A stretch of 64,000 nt of DNA from Saprospiraceae bacterium (lineage in GTDB: Bacteria > Bacteroidota > Bacteroidia > Chitinophagales > Saprospiraceae): contig JAIYAP010000044.1 of NCBI GenBank assembly GCA_027488935.1, positions 165,874-229,873 of the forward strand. Reading direction: 5' to 3'. The position numbers and the translations under genes were made by a program. Below are positions 9,170-17,511 of the stretch, in pieces. Positions within the stretch are counted from its first letter, which is position 1, and each line of letters starts with the position of its first letter. Under the pieces are notes generated by a model. The model saw only the letters and a program-made list of their open reading frames with translations. It was not told where the DNA came from and did not search any database.

Positions 9170-9223
9170 GGAAAATGGAGGTTGTTTTGTTTTGCTGGGT
9201 AATTAAGGGAAGGATAATGGTTG

Positions 9224-9306
9224 TATGCTTCCGGAGCGAATACTTGCTCCGGGGTGTCTATGAGAGGGGAGGAGGGCCAGATTTTGAGTATTTTAGTAGG
9301 CACACT
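9224..9306 (-). pseudogene. Remnant of an aminotransferase 5' end
   Basis: On the minus strand this stretch reads KILKIWPSSPLIDTPEQVFA, clearly related to the opening of the aminotransferase at 6800-7936 (PKIWLSSPHMGTQEQVFV). The DNA shares runs such as GAGCAAGTATTCG. There is no ATG at the matching position and the similarity stops after about 25 codons. The bases from 9307 to 9356 show nothing else. Confidence 0.65.
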
Positions 9307-9356
9307 GGGAAGATTGCATCTAATTTTTATCTTAGAGTGCCAAAATAAATATTCGA

Positions 9357-10232
9357 TTATTTGGTAGAAAATTTGTTTAAGTCATTTGCTAACATTGTAC
9401 TAAAAACATCTGCTCCTTTTGCATTTAAATGGACTTTGTCAGCAAAATATTCAATTTGGCCCTTAAACCTATTTCCATAATCTAATATTACAAAGTCCTT
9501 ATCCTTAAGCTTGGGCTGGGTAACATTGGTGCCGTAAAACAACGGTGTATTTAACAAAAATAACTTTATCTTTTGACTTTTACATAAGTCAACAATTTTC
9601 TCAAGATAAAAAACTTGGATATCAGAAATATTGCTTGCAGCAATGGGTCCGTTATTTGTTGTGTCAGACGCAATTATACTTAATTGATTAAGGTTTGGTT
9701 CAAACCCTCCTAAGTAAGGTAGTTTTTTAATTAATAATTGCCTCTCTAATGAATAAATAGATTGGTAAAATACCTCCGGGATTAATTTTATTGCTATGAA
9801 TTTAGAAAACTTCGCTTTTGTTATAAATTCTGAAACATCATTAAATCTCATAAACGGGTAGTAACCTCTGGACTTGGATAAAAAGTTTTCATTGTCTAAT
9901 ACCCAAATTGTATCAATGGTGGTCGTCAAATTATGCGGACCGTAAGAAAGAATTACATTTTCAATCTTAATTTCTTTATCTATTAGCGCTTTTAGCTTAC
10001 AATAGCAATAAAAATAGGCTTCAGCAGAATTTGATAAATTTATTGAATTGGGAAGGTGTTTTTCGGCGTCAAATCCATTTTGGACATGTGAATCACCCAA
10101 AATCAGGTAATCTATTTTTTGATGGATGGTAAATTTATGTTCCGTTTGGTAGTAATAAAAATACGAAAACATCACAAAGATAACACCTGTGAGTGATAGG
10201 AAATAAGATAGCCTGCGAATAAAGTATTTCAT
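9357..10232 (-). CDS. SGNH-like hydrolase, AlgJ/AlgX-type partner of MBOAT
   Basis: An N-terminal hydrophobic helix (signal anchor) precedes an extracytoplasmic domain with LILGDSHVQNG, the GDSH block of SGNH hydrolases. DKVHLNAKGADVF near the C-terminus supplies the expected Asp/His. I chose the ATG at 10232 because it overlaps the MBOAT stop by one base (TGATG), a typical coupled start; longer readings run back into the MBOAT gene. Such proteins work with membrane O-acyltransferases to acylate secreted polysaccharides. The pairing with the MBOAT gene supports that role; the acyl group is unknown. Confidence 0.75.
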   Translation of the reverse strand: MKYFIRRLSYFLSLTGVIFVMFSYFYYYQTEHKFTIHQKIDYLILGDSHVQNGFDAEKHLPNSINLSNSAEAYFYCYCKLKALIDKEIKIENVILSYGPHNLTTTIDTIWVLDNENFLSKSRGYYPFMRFNDVSEFITKAKFSKFIAIKLIPEVFYQSIYSLERQLLIKKLPYLGGFEPNLNQLSIIASDTTNNGPIAASNISDIQVFYLEKIVDLCKSQKIKLFLLNTPLFYGTNVTQPKLKDKDFVILDYGNRFKGQIEYFADKVHLNAKGADVFSTMLANDLNKFSTK

Positions 10233-11692
10233 CAAAACGCAAAATATATGAACTCCACTGGAGCCCCTTTGAAATATACAATCATAATAGTAAGCGATAT
10301 ATAAATGGCCCACCTAATTGTAGACGAAGTGATTTTATCTAGAAATTGAGTACTTATATCAGAAGTTCTTGAGTGCCATTCTGCAATAAAAAGAAATAAA
10401 CCAGCCAATATTAGATGTAAAAGTTTAAGTTTGTCTTGATTTGGGGTGTTGATATTAGGAAAAGCAAAGAAATCAAAACTAAAGATCTTACCTAACATAT
10501 TAAAAGATATGTCAAGACTCGGTGCTCTAAAAAATATCCAACATAATTGAACAAACAGGAATGTTGTTATCATTCCACGGAGTTCTCTTATACTAGGGAA
10601 AATTGAGTTTTCGGAAATTGCGTTTTTTGTATTTATTTTATTTTTAGATAACAGGAAGAGGGGCATGAAGCCAAGTGCATGTGCCGTACCCCATGCAATA
10701 AAATTCCAACTTGCACCATGCCAAAATCCGCTAACCAGGAAAATAATAAAGGTGTTTCTAACAGTGATCAATTTCCCTTGCTTTGAGCCGCCCAAAGGAA
10801 TGTACAAGTAATCCCTAAACCATGAAGATAATGAAATATGCCACCGTTTCCAAAATTCTGCGATATCTCTTGAGAAGTATGGGAACTTGAAGTTTTTTAA
10901 CAAATCGAATCCAAAAAGATTTGCTGACCCTATTGCAATATCAGAATACCCTGAAAAATCACAATAAATTTGAATTGCAAAAAAGAAGGATCCTAAGAAA
11001 ACCGCACTTCCGTTATAATTCGTATAATTGTTAAAAATTTCATTTGCAAAATATGCGCTGTTGTCAGCAACTACGACCTTTTTAAATATGCCCCATAATA
11101 TTAATCTTAAACCAATAGATGCCCTTGCTAAATCAAATTGCCTGATTTTTTGTATCTGAGGCAATAAATGATTGGCGCGTTCAATTGGGCCAGCAACTAA
11201 AAGTGGAAAGAAGCAAACAAAAACAGCATAGTCGATGAAATTTTTTACTGGCTGCTGAACTCCCCTATAAATATCGAATACATAAGATAGACCATGAAAA
11301 GTGTAAAAAGAAATCCCAACAGGCAGTGCAATGTTTAGCAGAAAGGGGTCAATATGGACACCTAAAAAGCTAAATGCTGTTTGGAATTGGGCAATAAAAA
11401 AATTATAATACTTGAATATGGCTAAGATTCCTAGATTATTGATTATACTTAACCACAGAAATTGTTTGGAACGTTTTCTATTTTTAGATGCTACCCCAAA
11501 ACCATAAGCGAAATCCAGTATTGTGCTTAAAAGCAGTAGGCATAGAAATTTCCAACTCCACCACCCGTAAAAAAAATAACTGGCAACCAGCAACATCAGG
11601 TTTTGATATCGAAGGTTTTTCTCGAATATTGTCCAGTACAAAATAAATACAACTGGCAAGAAAAATAAATATTCAAGGGAGTTGAAAAGCAT
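10232..11692 (-). CDS. MBOAT family O-acyltransferase (AlgI-like)
   Basis: Polytopic membrane protein of 486 residues with the AlgI/DltB-type signatures HISLSSWFRDYLYIPLGG and GFWHGASWN (about residue 318), the latter holding the catalytic His. It should pass acyl groups from a cytoplasmic donor across the inner membrane for O-acylation of the polysaccharide, together with the SGNH-like protein encoded directly downstream. The nearby ACP-based acyl module raises the possibility of an unusual donor, though acetyl-CoA is the default. The family call is secure. Confidence 0.9.
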   Translation of the reverse strand: MLFNSLEYLFFLPVVFILYWTIFEKNLRYQNLMLLVASYFFYGWWSWKFLCLLLLSTILDFAYGFGVASKNRKRSKQFLWLSIINNLGILAIFKYYNFFIAQFQTAFSFLGVHIDPFLLNIALPVGISFYTFHGLSYVFDIYRGVQQPVKNFIDYAVFVCFFPLLVAGPIERANHLLPQIQKIRQFDLARASIGLRLILWGIFKKVVVADNSAYFANEIFNNYTNYNGSAVFLGSFFFAIQIYCDFSGYSDIAIGSANLFGFDLLKNFKFPYFSRDIAEFWKRWHISLSSWFRDYLYIPLGGSKQGKLITVRNTFIIFLVSGFWHGASWNFIAWGTAHALGFMPLFLLSKNKINTKNAISENSIFPSIRELRGMITTFLFVQLCWIFFRAPSLDISFNMLGKIFSFDFFAFPNINTPNQDKLKLLHLILAGLFLFIAEWHSRTSDISTQFLDKITSSTIRWAIYISLTIMIVYFKGAPVEFIYFAF

Positions 11693-11746
11693 TATGAAGT
11701 TGTAATTTTGTTTTTTTTATAGAGGGCGGCAACTGCTTCGAAGCCC

Positions 11747-12484
11747 TTACTGTGTGTTCTCGTATAAACCAATAAGTTGCTTTCCCAGAACTTCCTTGCC
11801 CCATATTTGCCATAAGTCCAGATTTTTCAAACTCGGCAACAAACTTCGCCATTGAAATGCTATCGATTTCGGGGCTAAATAATCTGTAGGGGCGGCAATG
11901 ATCTGTTTTACGCCATTCGCTTCAAACCAGGCAACAGCTCTGGGCATGTGAATCGCGGAGGTACAAACAATCAGCGGGGTATCTGTACCAAAAGCCGATA
12001 CATAAGCCGCTGCTTCCGTTTGGGTATTGGTTACAGCCTCTTGAACGAAAATGCGTTCTTGCCCAATCCCTAAACCTATGGCCGTTTCTTTCATCAAGTG
12101 GGCTTGGGATTTATCACCTTTGCCTTTAGGGCCCGAAGTAATTAGCTGGGCTTTTGGCAGCTTTAAACAAATACTGACTCCTTCAATTAGCCGCACCAAA
12201 GCCACGGGGGCTAAACGCTGCGCACCAAGTAGTCGTGTATCGTCGTTTTTACCTGCGCCTAATACCAGGATATGCACAGGTTTGCCCGCAGCGTGTAAAG
12301 CCGCAAGCGCAATGTTGGGCGCATATTTGCTTTCCAATTGTCTTATCAAAAACCTGATGGGCTGTGAAATACTCAAAATGTAGGCTAATATAACCCCAAT
12401 GACCCATTGTGTACGGGTCCCTTTTGAAAACAAATAAATAGCAGCGGCTAAAAAATATAAGAGTGGATGTAATAATATAAGCAT
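11747..12484 (-). CDS. YdcF/ElyC/SanA family protein (DUF218)
   Basis: 245 residues with two N-terminal hydrophobic segments followed by a DUF218 domain: ILVLGAG near residue 73, EAAAYVSAF, and TSAIHMPRA with its conserved His. Members are linked to envelope and peptidoglycan or lipid-carrier maintenance, but no activity is firmly assigned. It lies between the MBOAT gene and the MBL hydrolase with short gaps, so it is probably cotranscribed. Its role in this locus is unknown. Confidence 0.75.
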   Translation of the reverse strand: MLILLHPLLYFLAAAIYLFSKGTRTQWVIGVILAYILSISQPIRFLIRQLESKYAPNIALAALHAAGKPVHILVLGAGKNDDTRLLGAQRLAPVALVRLIEGVSICLKLPKAQLITSGPKGKGDKSQAHLMKETAIGLGIGQERIFVQEAVTNTQTEAAAYVSAFGTDTPLIVCTSAIHMPRAVAWFEANGVKQIIAAPTDYLAPKSIAFQWRSLLPSLKNLDLWQIWGKEVLGKQLIGLYENTQ

Positions 12485-12516
12485 AGTAAAGCCCCGTTTT
12501 AGAGCTTATTTTTTAA

Positions 12517-13149
12517 TTAAGCCTCTAAAGACTGTTTAAGCGCGTCAATTTCTCTCATGGTTAATTGCACGATTTCACCATGCCCTGGACAAATAATGGT
12601 TTCTTTATCAATTTCTTGAAAAAGGATCGCAAGACTTGCAATATTTTCGGCTTTATTCCCACCCTTAAGCTTTGTTACTACTGGAATTCCTGGAATAAAT
12701 GAGTCGCCCGTAAAAAGAAAATTGCCTAATTTGAAACTCAAACATCCAGGATTATGCCCTGGAGTCGCAATCACTTTTACTTTTAGACTACCATTTAGGG
12801 GCACCAATTCATGATCCTTAAGTATTATTACATTCTCTCCCGCGTAGACAACAGGTTGTTCGTGGTAAAACGAAAGATTCAGTTTATCTGAATACAAAGC
12901 ATCGCGGGTATGTTCAGCGCAATAAAACATGCAATTGGGAAATGATTCCGCAAGTACATTAATGCCCTGAATGTGATCATAATGAGCATGTGTTAAAAAC
13001 ACGCCTTTGATTAATTGATCTTTTTGAAGATATCGTAATGCCGGACCAGCATTTCCAATATCCACCAACCATACGTCATTGCTACCTGAGCATGAGATAC
13101 CATACATGTTGGAGGTATATATCTCCGTTGGAATTTGTTCAACGATCAC
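12517..13149 (-). CDS. MBL-fold metallo-hydrolase
   Basis: 210-residue metallo-beta-lactamase-fold hydrolase. The metal motif HxHxDH is H54-A-H56-Y-D58-H59 (THAHYDHIQG). The later ligands are in ATPGHNPG, FTGDSF and CPGHGE. It overlaps the upstream ACP gene by 4 bp, which ties it to the acyl-carrier module. A thioesterase or editing role on ACP-bound intermediates is possible because glyoxalase-II-like MBL enzymes cleave thioesters, but this is inference. Confidence 0.8.
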   Translation of the reverse strand: MIVEQIPTEIYTSNMYGISCSGSNDVWLVDIGNAGPALRYLQKDQLIKGVFLTHAHYDHIQGINVLAESFPNCMFYCAEHTRDALYSDKLNLSFYHEQPVVYAGENVIILKDHELVPLNGSLKVKVIATPGHNPGCLSFKLGNFLFTGDSFIPGIPVVTKLKGGNKAENIASLAILFQEIDKETIICPGHGEIVQLTMREIDALKQSLEA

Positions 13150-13364
13150 CCCAAAAAGGCCAAAATATCTCCAATGGTGCTAAATGCCCGGATTTGCTCG
13201 CCTGTGAGCTTTTTGCCAAATTCTTCATCCGAAAGGACAATCAGGGATAGTTTACCCATTGAATCATACTCTGGAACATCATCAAGCGCCGTTTCAGGTG
13301 TTAGCGTACCTTCTTCAATTTCCAGCGTATCTTCGATCCGTTTAATTTTTTCTTCGTTTGTCAT
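13146..13364 (-). CDS. Acyl carrier protein (first of two)
   Basis: 72-residue acidic ACP. The probable phosphopantetheine site is Ser35 in EYDSMGKLSL, a DSM variant of the usual DSL. The helix pattern and length fit a free-standing carrier. It overlaps the MBL gene by 4 bp and follows the FabG-like reductase by 24 bp. It would carry the acyl or aminoacyl group processed by the KASIII, reductases and formyltransferase of this cluster. The cargo is unknown. Confidence 0.8.
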   Translation of the reverse strand: MTNEEKIKRIEDTLEIEEGTLTPETALDDVPEYDSMGKLSLIVLSDEEFGKKLTGEQIRAFSTIGDILAFLG

Positions 13365-13388
13365 GGTATTTTGATTTGTTGATTATGC

Positions 13389-14135
13389 CTATGTTGTCAA
13401 ATAGCCCCCGTCGGCCGGGATGGCACTTCCTGTGATAAATGCTGATTTTTCACTGAGTAAAAATAGTATGATGTCAGTAACTTGGGATGGTTTGCCGAGG
13501 CCAAGATATTGCCTTTCCAAGACTTTATCTGTTTGATCGTCTTTACTTTCCATCAATGTCTGATATGCTTCGGTTTCAATCTGTCCACAAACCACGGTGT
13601 TCACCCTGATTTCTTTTTTATAAAGTTCTTTGGCCAAACATCTTGTTGCAGCCTCCATTGCCGCTTTTGAAGCGGCGTAGGCAGTAATACCAGATCCGCC
13701 AGCATGTGCTGAAATAGAAGATATGCCCACAATACTCAATCCTGGATTGTATGTATTTTTTCGCGTAACAAGCCGAATCATTTCAACATAGGATGCAAAG
13801 TTCGCTGTCATTACTTGCATTACATCATGGGTTTTAAGCATGTTTATTGGCCTTCTCGACCGGATTCCCACACAATGCACATATCCATCAATTTTCAAAG
13901 ACCCTGATATCTGCTTTTTCCAAAGATCTTCCAAATTTTCAGGAGATGAAAAATCGGCTTGAAAAAAGGTATGTTGCCCCAAACTGAATCGCGACTGTAT
14001 CCTGGCCATGCTATCCGTTGAGTTTGTATGCAAAATAAGTGAAGCTCCTAACTCATGCAAGGCTTCAGCCAGATGAAAACCGATTCCTTTTCCCGCACCA
14101 GTAATCAGAAAGGTTTTGTTTGTTAAAATATCCAC
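13389..14135 (-). CDS. SDR oxidoreductase, FabG-like
   Basis: Classical short-chain dehydrogenase of 248 residues. The cofactor motif is TGAGKGIG (residues 12-19), the catalytic Ser is in GISSIS (about 139-140), and the Tyr-Lys pair is Y153/K157 in TAYAASKAA. It ends in the usual SAIPADGGY. Between two ACPs and beside a KASIII it most likely reduces a 3-ketoacyl-ACP. It lies 14 bp downstream of a second, more divergent SDR. Confidence 0.85.
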   Translation of the reverse strand: MDILTNKTFLITGAGKGIGFHLAEALHELGASLILHTNSTDSMARIQSRFSLGQHTFFQADFSSPENLEDLWKKQISGSLKIDGYVHCVGIRSRRPINMLKTHDVMQVMTANFASYVEMIRLVTRKNTYNPGLSIVGISSISAHAGGSGITAYAASKAAMEAATRCLAKELYKKEIRVNTVVCGQIETEAYQTLMESKDDQTDKVLERQYLGLGKPSQVTDIILFLLSEKSAFITGSAIPADGGYLTT

Positions 14136-14149
14136 GGTATTATTAAAGG

Positions 14150-14884
14150 TTAAAGCGTATAGCCGCCATCCAACACAAGATTGGTGCCAGTTATAGACCG
14201 AGATTCTGGGCTCAACAAGTAAACCACCATATGGGCCAACTCTTCAGATTCAATTACGCCTAAGGGCTGCTTAGCCAAATCATCTGCCTCGCTTAAAGCC
14301 ATATTGTCTTGAATAAAACTGTGCTTCATATCGGCCCGTACCCACCCCTTTTGAATGGAGTTTACTCTGATTTTCCGATCCGCCAACTCTGCTGCCAAGC
14401 CCCTAATTGAAGCATCCAGGGCTGCCTTTGAAGCCGAATAGGCAATTTTTGACTTGAGGCCCTTTGTGCTGCTTACGGAGGAAAGAGCTACTACGCTTCC
14501 GCCATCCTTAAACCGTTTCTTTTTACATATACAACGAGCAAACTCTACAAATGCGTAAAGATTTGCATTCATCATTTGATGTAGAAAAACAGTATTGGTT
14601 AAACTTAAAGGGCGAACACCTCCGATCCCGGCTGCATAAACCAAGCCAGAAACAGGAAAGATTTCTGGTGGAAGTTTTTTTATTTCCGGTTCGATAAGTT
14701 CGGTATTATAAAAATCAAAAATAAAGAATTCAACCGTCCCAATTCCATTAAAAGCAACATCTGATTTAGGTAGTTGTCTTTCAATTAAAACCACATGATA
14801 ATTCTGGTTAATCAACTGATTAACAATAGAAAATCCAGTGTCGTTGCCATCGTTTATTACTATAACACATTCCCTGTCTTGCAT
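14150..14884 (-). CDS. SDR oxidoreductase with altered cofactor motif
   Basis: 244-residue SDR with an intact YSASK (Y149/K153), the SSVSSTKG Ser region and the C-terminal NLVLDGGY. The N-terminal glycine motif reads INDGNDTGFS instead of TGxxxGIG, so cofactor binding may differ. Two reductases side by side in an ACP cluster suggest either two reduction steps or a heteromeric pair in which one subunit is degenerate. It starts 14 bp after the second ACP gene. Confidence 0.8.
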   Translation of the reverse strand: MQDRECVIVINDGNDTGFSIVNQLINQNYHVVLIERQLPKSDVAFNGIGTVEFFIFDFYNTELIEPEIKKLPPEIFPVSGLVYAAGIGGVRPLSLTNTVFLHQMMNANLYAFVEFARCICKKKRFKDGGSVVALSSVSSTKGLKSKIAYSASKAALDASIRGLAAELADRKIRVNSIQKGWVRADMKHSFIQDNMALSEADDLAKQPLGVIESEELAHMVVYLLSPESRSITGTNLVLDGGYTL

Positions 14885-14897
14885 AATTAGTAGATTG

Positions 14898-15128
14898 TCA
14901 ACTGCTTTGCAATCGTTTTATTAATTCAACTAATGCGGCAGCTGAGTTGAAGTTCTCTGGTTTCAGTTCCGTAACCCGAATAGCAATGTTGAATTCATCG
15001 TTCAGTTCGGAAATGAGACTTACAAGGTCAAAAGAATCCAACAAACCTTCATCCATTAGTTTATGTTCCTGCATAAAATCAATATCAGGTCTGATTCCCG
15101 ACATGATTTCTATAACTTTGTCATACAT
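14898..15128 (-). CDS. Acyl carrier protein (second of two)
   Basis: 76-residue carrier with the attachment Ser32 in LLDSFDLVSLI, the pattern seen in D-alanyl and aminoacyl carrier proteins next to stand-alone adenylation enzymes. It overlaps the formyltransferase gene by 8 bp, and the adenylation gene lies one gene further upstream. It is the more likely partner of the adenylation enzyme; that pairing is inference from order and motif type. Confidence 0.83.
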   Translation of the reverse strand: MYDKVIEIMSGIRPDIDFMQEHKLMDEGLLDSFDLVSLISELNDEFNIAIRVTELKPENFNSAAALVELIKRLQSS

Positions 15129-15984
15129 GCTTTAATTGTTGTAGTTTTAAAAGTTTAATCAGCAAATTATTGCGTTTTATCCATATCTCTGCCTGATCTT
15201 CCTTATGTATAAAGAAATCTTCATTTGATACGGTGCTTTCGATTTGGTATTTATTAATTTCAAACTCTTGGCCTTTATAATAGATTTTTGGAATTCCTAA
15301 AGTTTGTAAAGGCCCATAATCCATCGCCCTAAGAAATGCACTTATCTTTTTGCCCGTCCAGTTAATATCCAACTGCCCGCCATTAGGTATTAGTTTAGCA
15401 AATCTGAAGGTATAGCCGGTGGTAAGTTCTTGCGGATGAAATACAGCATCTCCGCATAATAAGAAATCAGATACCTGAACAAATGTCTGATAAGCCTCTG
15501 TCATATATGTTCTTAATAACGAAAATGAAGTAGTTATAGGCGTAATTGGTACTTTTTTTTGAATCAGGATGTCACCTTTATCAACCTTTGCAACCACTTT
15601 ATGCCAAGTCACTCCTCCATAATCTGATTCTTCAAATATAGCCCAACATTCAGTATTGCGGCCTGGATATTCCGGAAGATATGAAGCATGAAAATTAACA
15701 ATCAGCAATTCTGGATTGGAAATGATATTTTCAGGGAAAATATATCTATTAGAAGCGCTTAATACCAATGTGGGTTTGGTTACGCTTTTTAAAAAAAAAG
15801 TCAAATCCTCTTTATCAAACGTTTCATAATGAATCGAATTGGCTTCGCAATAGGATGCTGAAGATATGGCGGCAGTTGATTTATATTCGATAAACGTTAG
15901 GTTCAGTGCCTTGGTTTTTAGGAACTTCGCTAATGTATTTGCTATAGTACCACCACCAATTATATATACATCTTTAAAATGCAT
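15121..15984 (-). CDS. Formyltransferase-fold protein
   Basis: 287 residues, formyl_trans_N fold. The Asn-His-Asp triad is visible as N97 and H99 in VNFHASYLPEYPGRN and D135 in KVDKGDIL, with the same 36-residue His-to-Asp spacing as in GAR transformylase. It would move a formyl group from 10-formyl-tetrahydrofolate to an amine. The first residues (YIIGGGTIAN) form a dinucleotide-like turn. Overlap with both the ACP and the adenylation gene suggests formylation of a carrier-bound amino acid, as in NRPS formylation domains. A sugar-4-amine N-formyltransferase is the main alternative. Confidence 0.8.
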   Translation of the reverse strand: MHFKDVYIIGGGTIANTLAKFLKTKALNLTFIEYKSTAAISSASYCEANSIHYETFDKEDLTFFLKSVTKPTLVLSASNRYIFPENIISNPELLIVNFHASYLPEYPGRNTECWAIFEESDYGGVTWHKVVAKVDKGDILIQKKVPITPITTSFSLLRTYMTEAYQTFVQVSDFLLCGDAVFHPQELTTGYTFRFAKLIPNGGQLDINWTGKKISAFLRAMDYGPLQTLGIPKIYYKGQEFEINKYQIESTVSNEDFFIHKEDQAEIWIKRNNLLIKLLKLQQLKHV

Positions 15985-17506
15985 ATTCCTTGTTTTCGTA
16001 TTGCTTTTTAAGAAGAGGTCTGTCTACTTTACCATTCAGGTTATACGGCATAACTTCTAATTGAATCATAATATTAGGATACATAAATTTGGAAACTCTG
16101 TCCTTTAACTCTTTAAGAATGTATTTATTATCCGCATCTTTCCCCTGGTATACTAAAACGATTTTCTGCTTGTCATGGTCATAAAAGCAAATGGAGGTCT
16201 CAATTTTATCCATGGAATTCACCAGAATTTCAATTTCTCCCAATTCCACCCGCTGACCCATGTGTTTTACTTGATTGTCCTTGCGGGACAAAAACATGAT
16301 TTGCCCAAATTCATTATATTTTGCCAGGTCTCCTGTCCGATATAGCGTATCTGGAAAGTGGGAATGCGTTGGGTTTTGGCAAAAAGCCTCTCCTGTTTTT
16401 TCTGAATTGTTGTAGTATCCCAAGGCAAGGCAACAGCCCCGCACACATAATTCCCCAGTTTCTTCTCCTTTTACAACTTCATTGTTTTCAGTAAGTAAAA
16501 GGATTTCCGTGTTCTTGAATGGAATTCCAATTGGAAGCACCTCCTCATCGGAAAATGCTTTTTCAATTATGTAATAGGTGCAAACCGAGGTAATTTCTGT
16601 TGGACCGTACAAGTTTACAAATCGAGTATTGGGTAGAGTGCGCCTCCAGTAATTCAATACTTTGTTATGCATCACTTCACCAGAAAACATTACTTGTTTT
16701 AGGGTGTCAGGCTTTTTATCTGCAAAAGCATCAGCATTTGCCAATAATGCTATGGCAGATGCTGACCACATGATTGTATCAATGCTTTTATCAAGTATAA
16801 ATTCCACCAATTGGCCCATCATCATAAAATAGCTTTTGGGGATTACATACATCGTGGCACCACAACTCAAAGAACTGTAGATATCCTTAATGGATGCATC
16901 AAAGTAAAAAGGATTTTGGTTCCCCAAAACATTATTTTCTTCGAATCCAAATGTGTTAACCAGGTTATCGGTCATATCAATGACCGACTGGTGGCAAGTT
17001 ATTACGCCTTTAGGAATGCCTGTAGAACCAGATGTAAAAGTTGCGTAAAGAGGGTCACGGTCAATAATGCTCCTTCGGATCTTAAGCAACTCCAATTCTT
17101 CATACCCATACTGAATAACCTCTTCATAGACCAAAGTCAACAGACCAGGTGCTACGGATTCCGCAAATGCTTTGTCTTGCCGTAAAACGAGCGTTGCCAA
17201 CGGATCAAGTGTCTGAAGGATCAGTTCGATACGCAACTTGGGCATCTGAATATCAATCGGGACATAAAAGTTGCCACTGTATGCTACCCCCAAAAAGCAG
17301 ACCAAGCTCTCGATATTGCGATCGACAAATACAACGATGGGTTTGCGTCGAGCGCCATCGGTTTGTTTGAATAGCGCGTATCCAATATTTTTTGCAAGAT
17401 CTGACAGATCCTGATAGGAAATATGCCTTTTATCGTCTGCAAATGCAACTTTGTTCGGTACACGTGAGACCGAATTTTCCAGGTATTCTAAAACATTGTA
17501 CTGCAT
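15974..17506 (-). CDS. Stand-alone adenylation enzyme (DltA/NRPS A-domain-like)
   Basis: 510-residue adenylate-forming ligase with the core motifs in order: FTSGSTGIPKG (158-167), YFDAS with Asp203 at the place that holds the substrate amino group in amino-acid-specific A domains, NLYGPTE, YRTGDL and the C-terminal Lys493 in NLNGKVDR. It should activate an amino acid with ATP and load it onto one of the neighbouring carrier proteins. It resembles DltA more than fatty-acyl ligases. Its start is 6 bp from the KASIII stop. The amino acid cannot be read off with confidence. Confidence 0.83.
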   Translation of the reverse strand: MQYNVLEYLENSVSRVPNKVAFADDKRHISYQDLSDLAKNIGYALFKQTDGARRKPIVVFVDRNIESLVCFLGVAYSGNFYVPIDIQMPKLRIELILQTLDPLATLVLRQDKAFAESVAPGLLTLVYEEVIQYGYEELELLKIRRSIIDRDPLYATFTSGSTGIPKGVITCHQSVIDMTDNLVNTFGFEENNVLGNQNPFYFDASIKDIYSSLSCGATMYVIPKSYFMMMGQLVEFILDKSIDTIMWSASAIALLANADAFADKKPDTLKQVMFSGEVMHNKVLNYWRRTLPNTRFVNLYGPTEITSVCTYYIIEKAFSDEEVLPIGIPFKNTEILLLTENNEVVKGEETGELCVRGCCLALGYYNNSEKTGEAFCQNPTHSHFPDTLYRTGDLAKYNEFGQIMFLSRKDNQVKHMGQRVELGEIEILVNSMDKIETSICFYDHDKQKIVLVYQGKDADNKYILKELKDRVSKFMYPNIMIQLEVMPYNLNGKVDRPLLKKQYENKEYAF

Positions 17507-17511
17507 TGATA

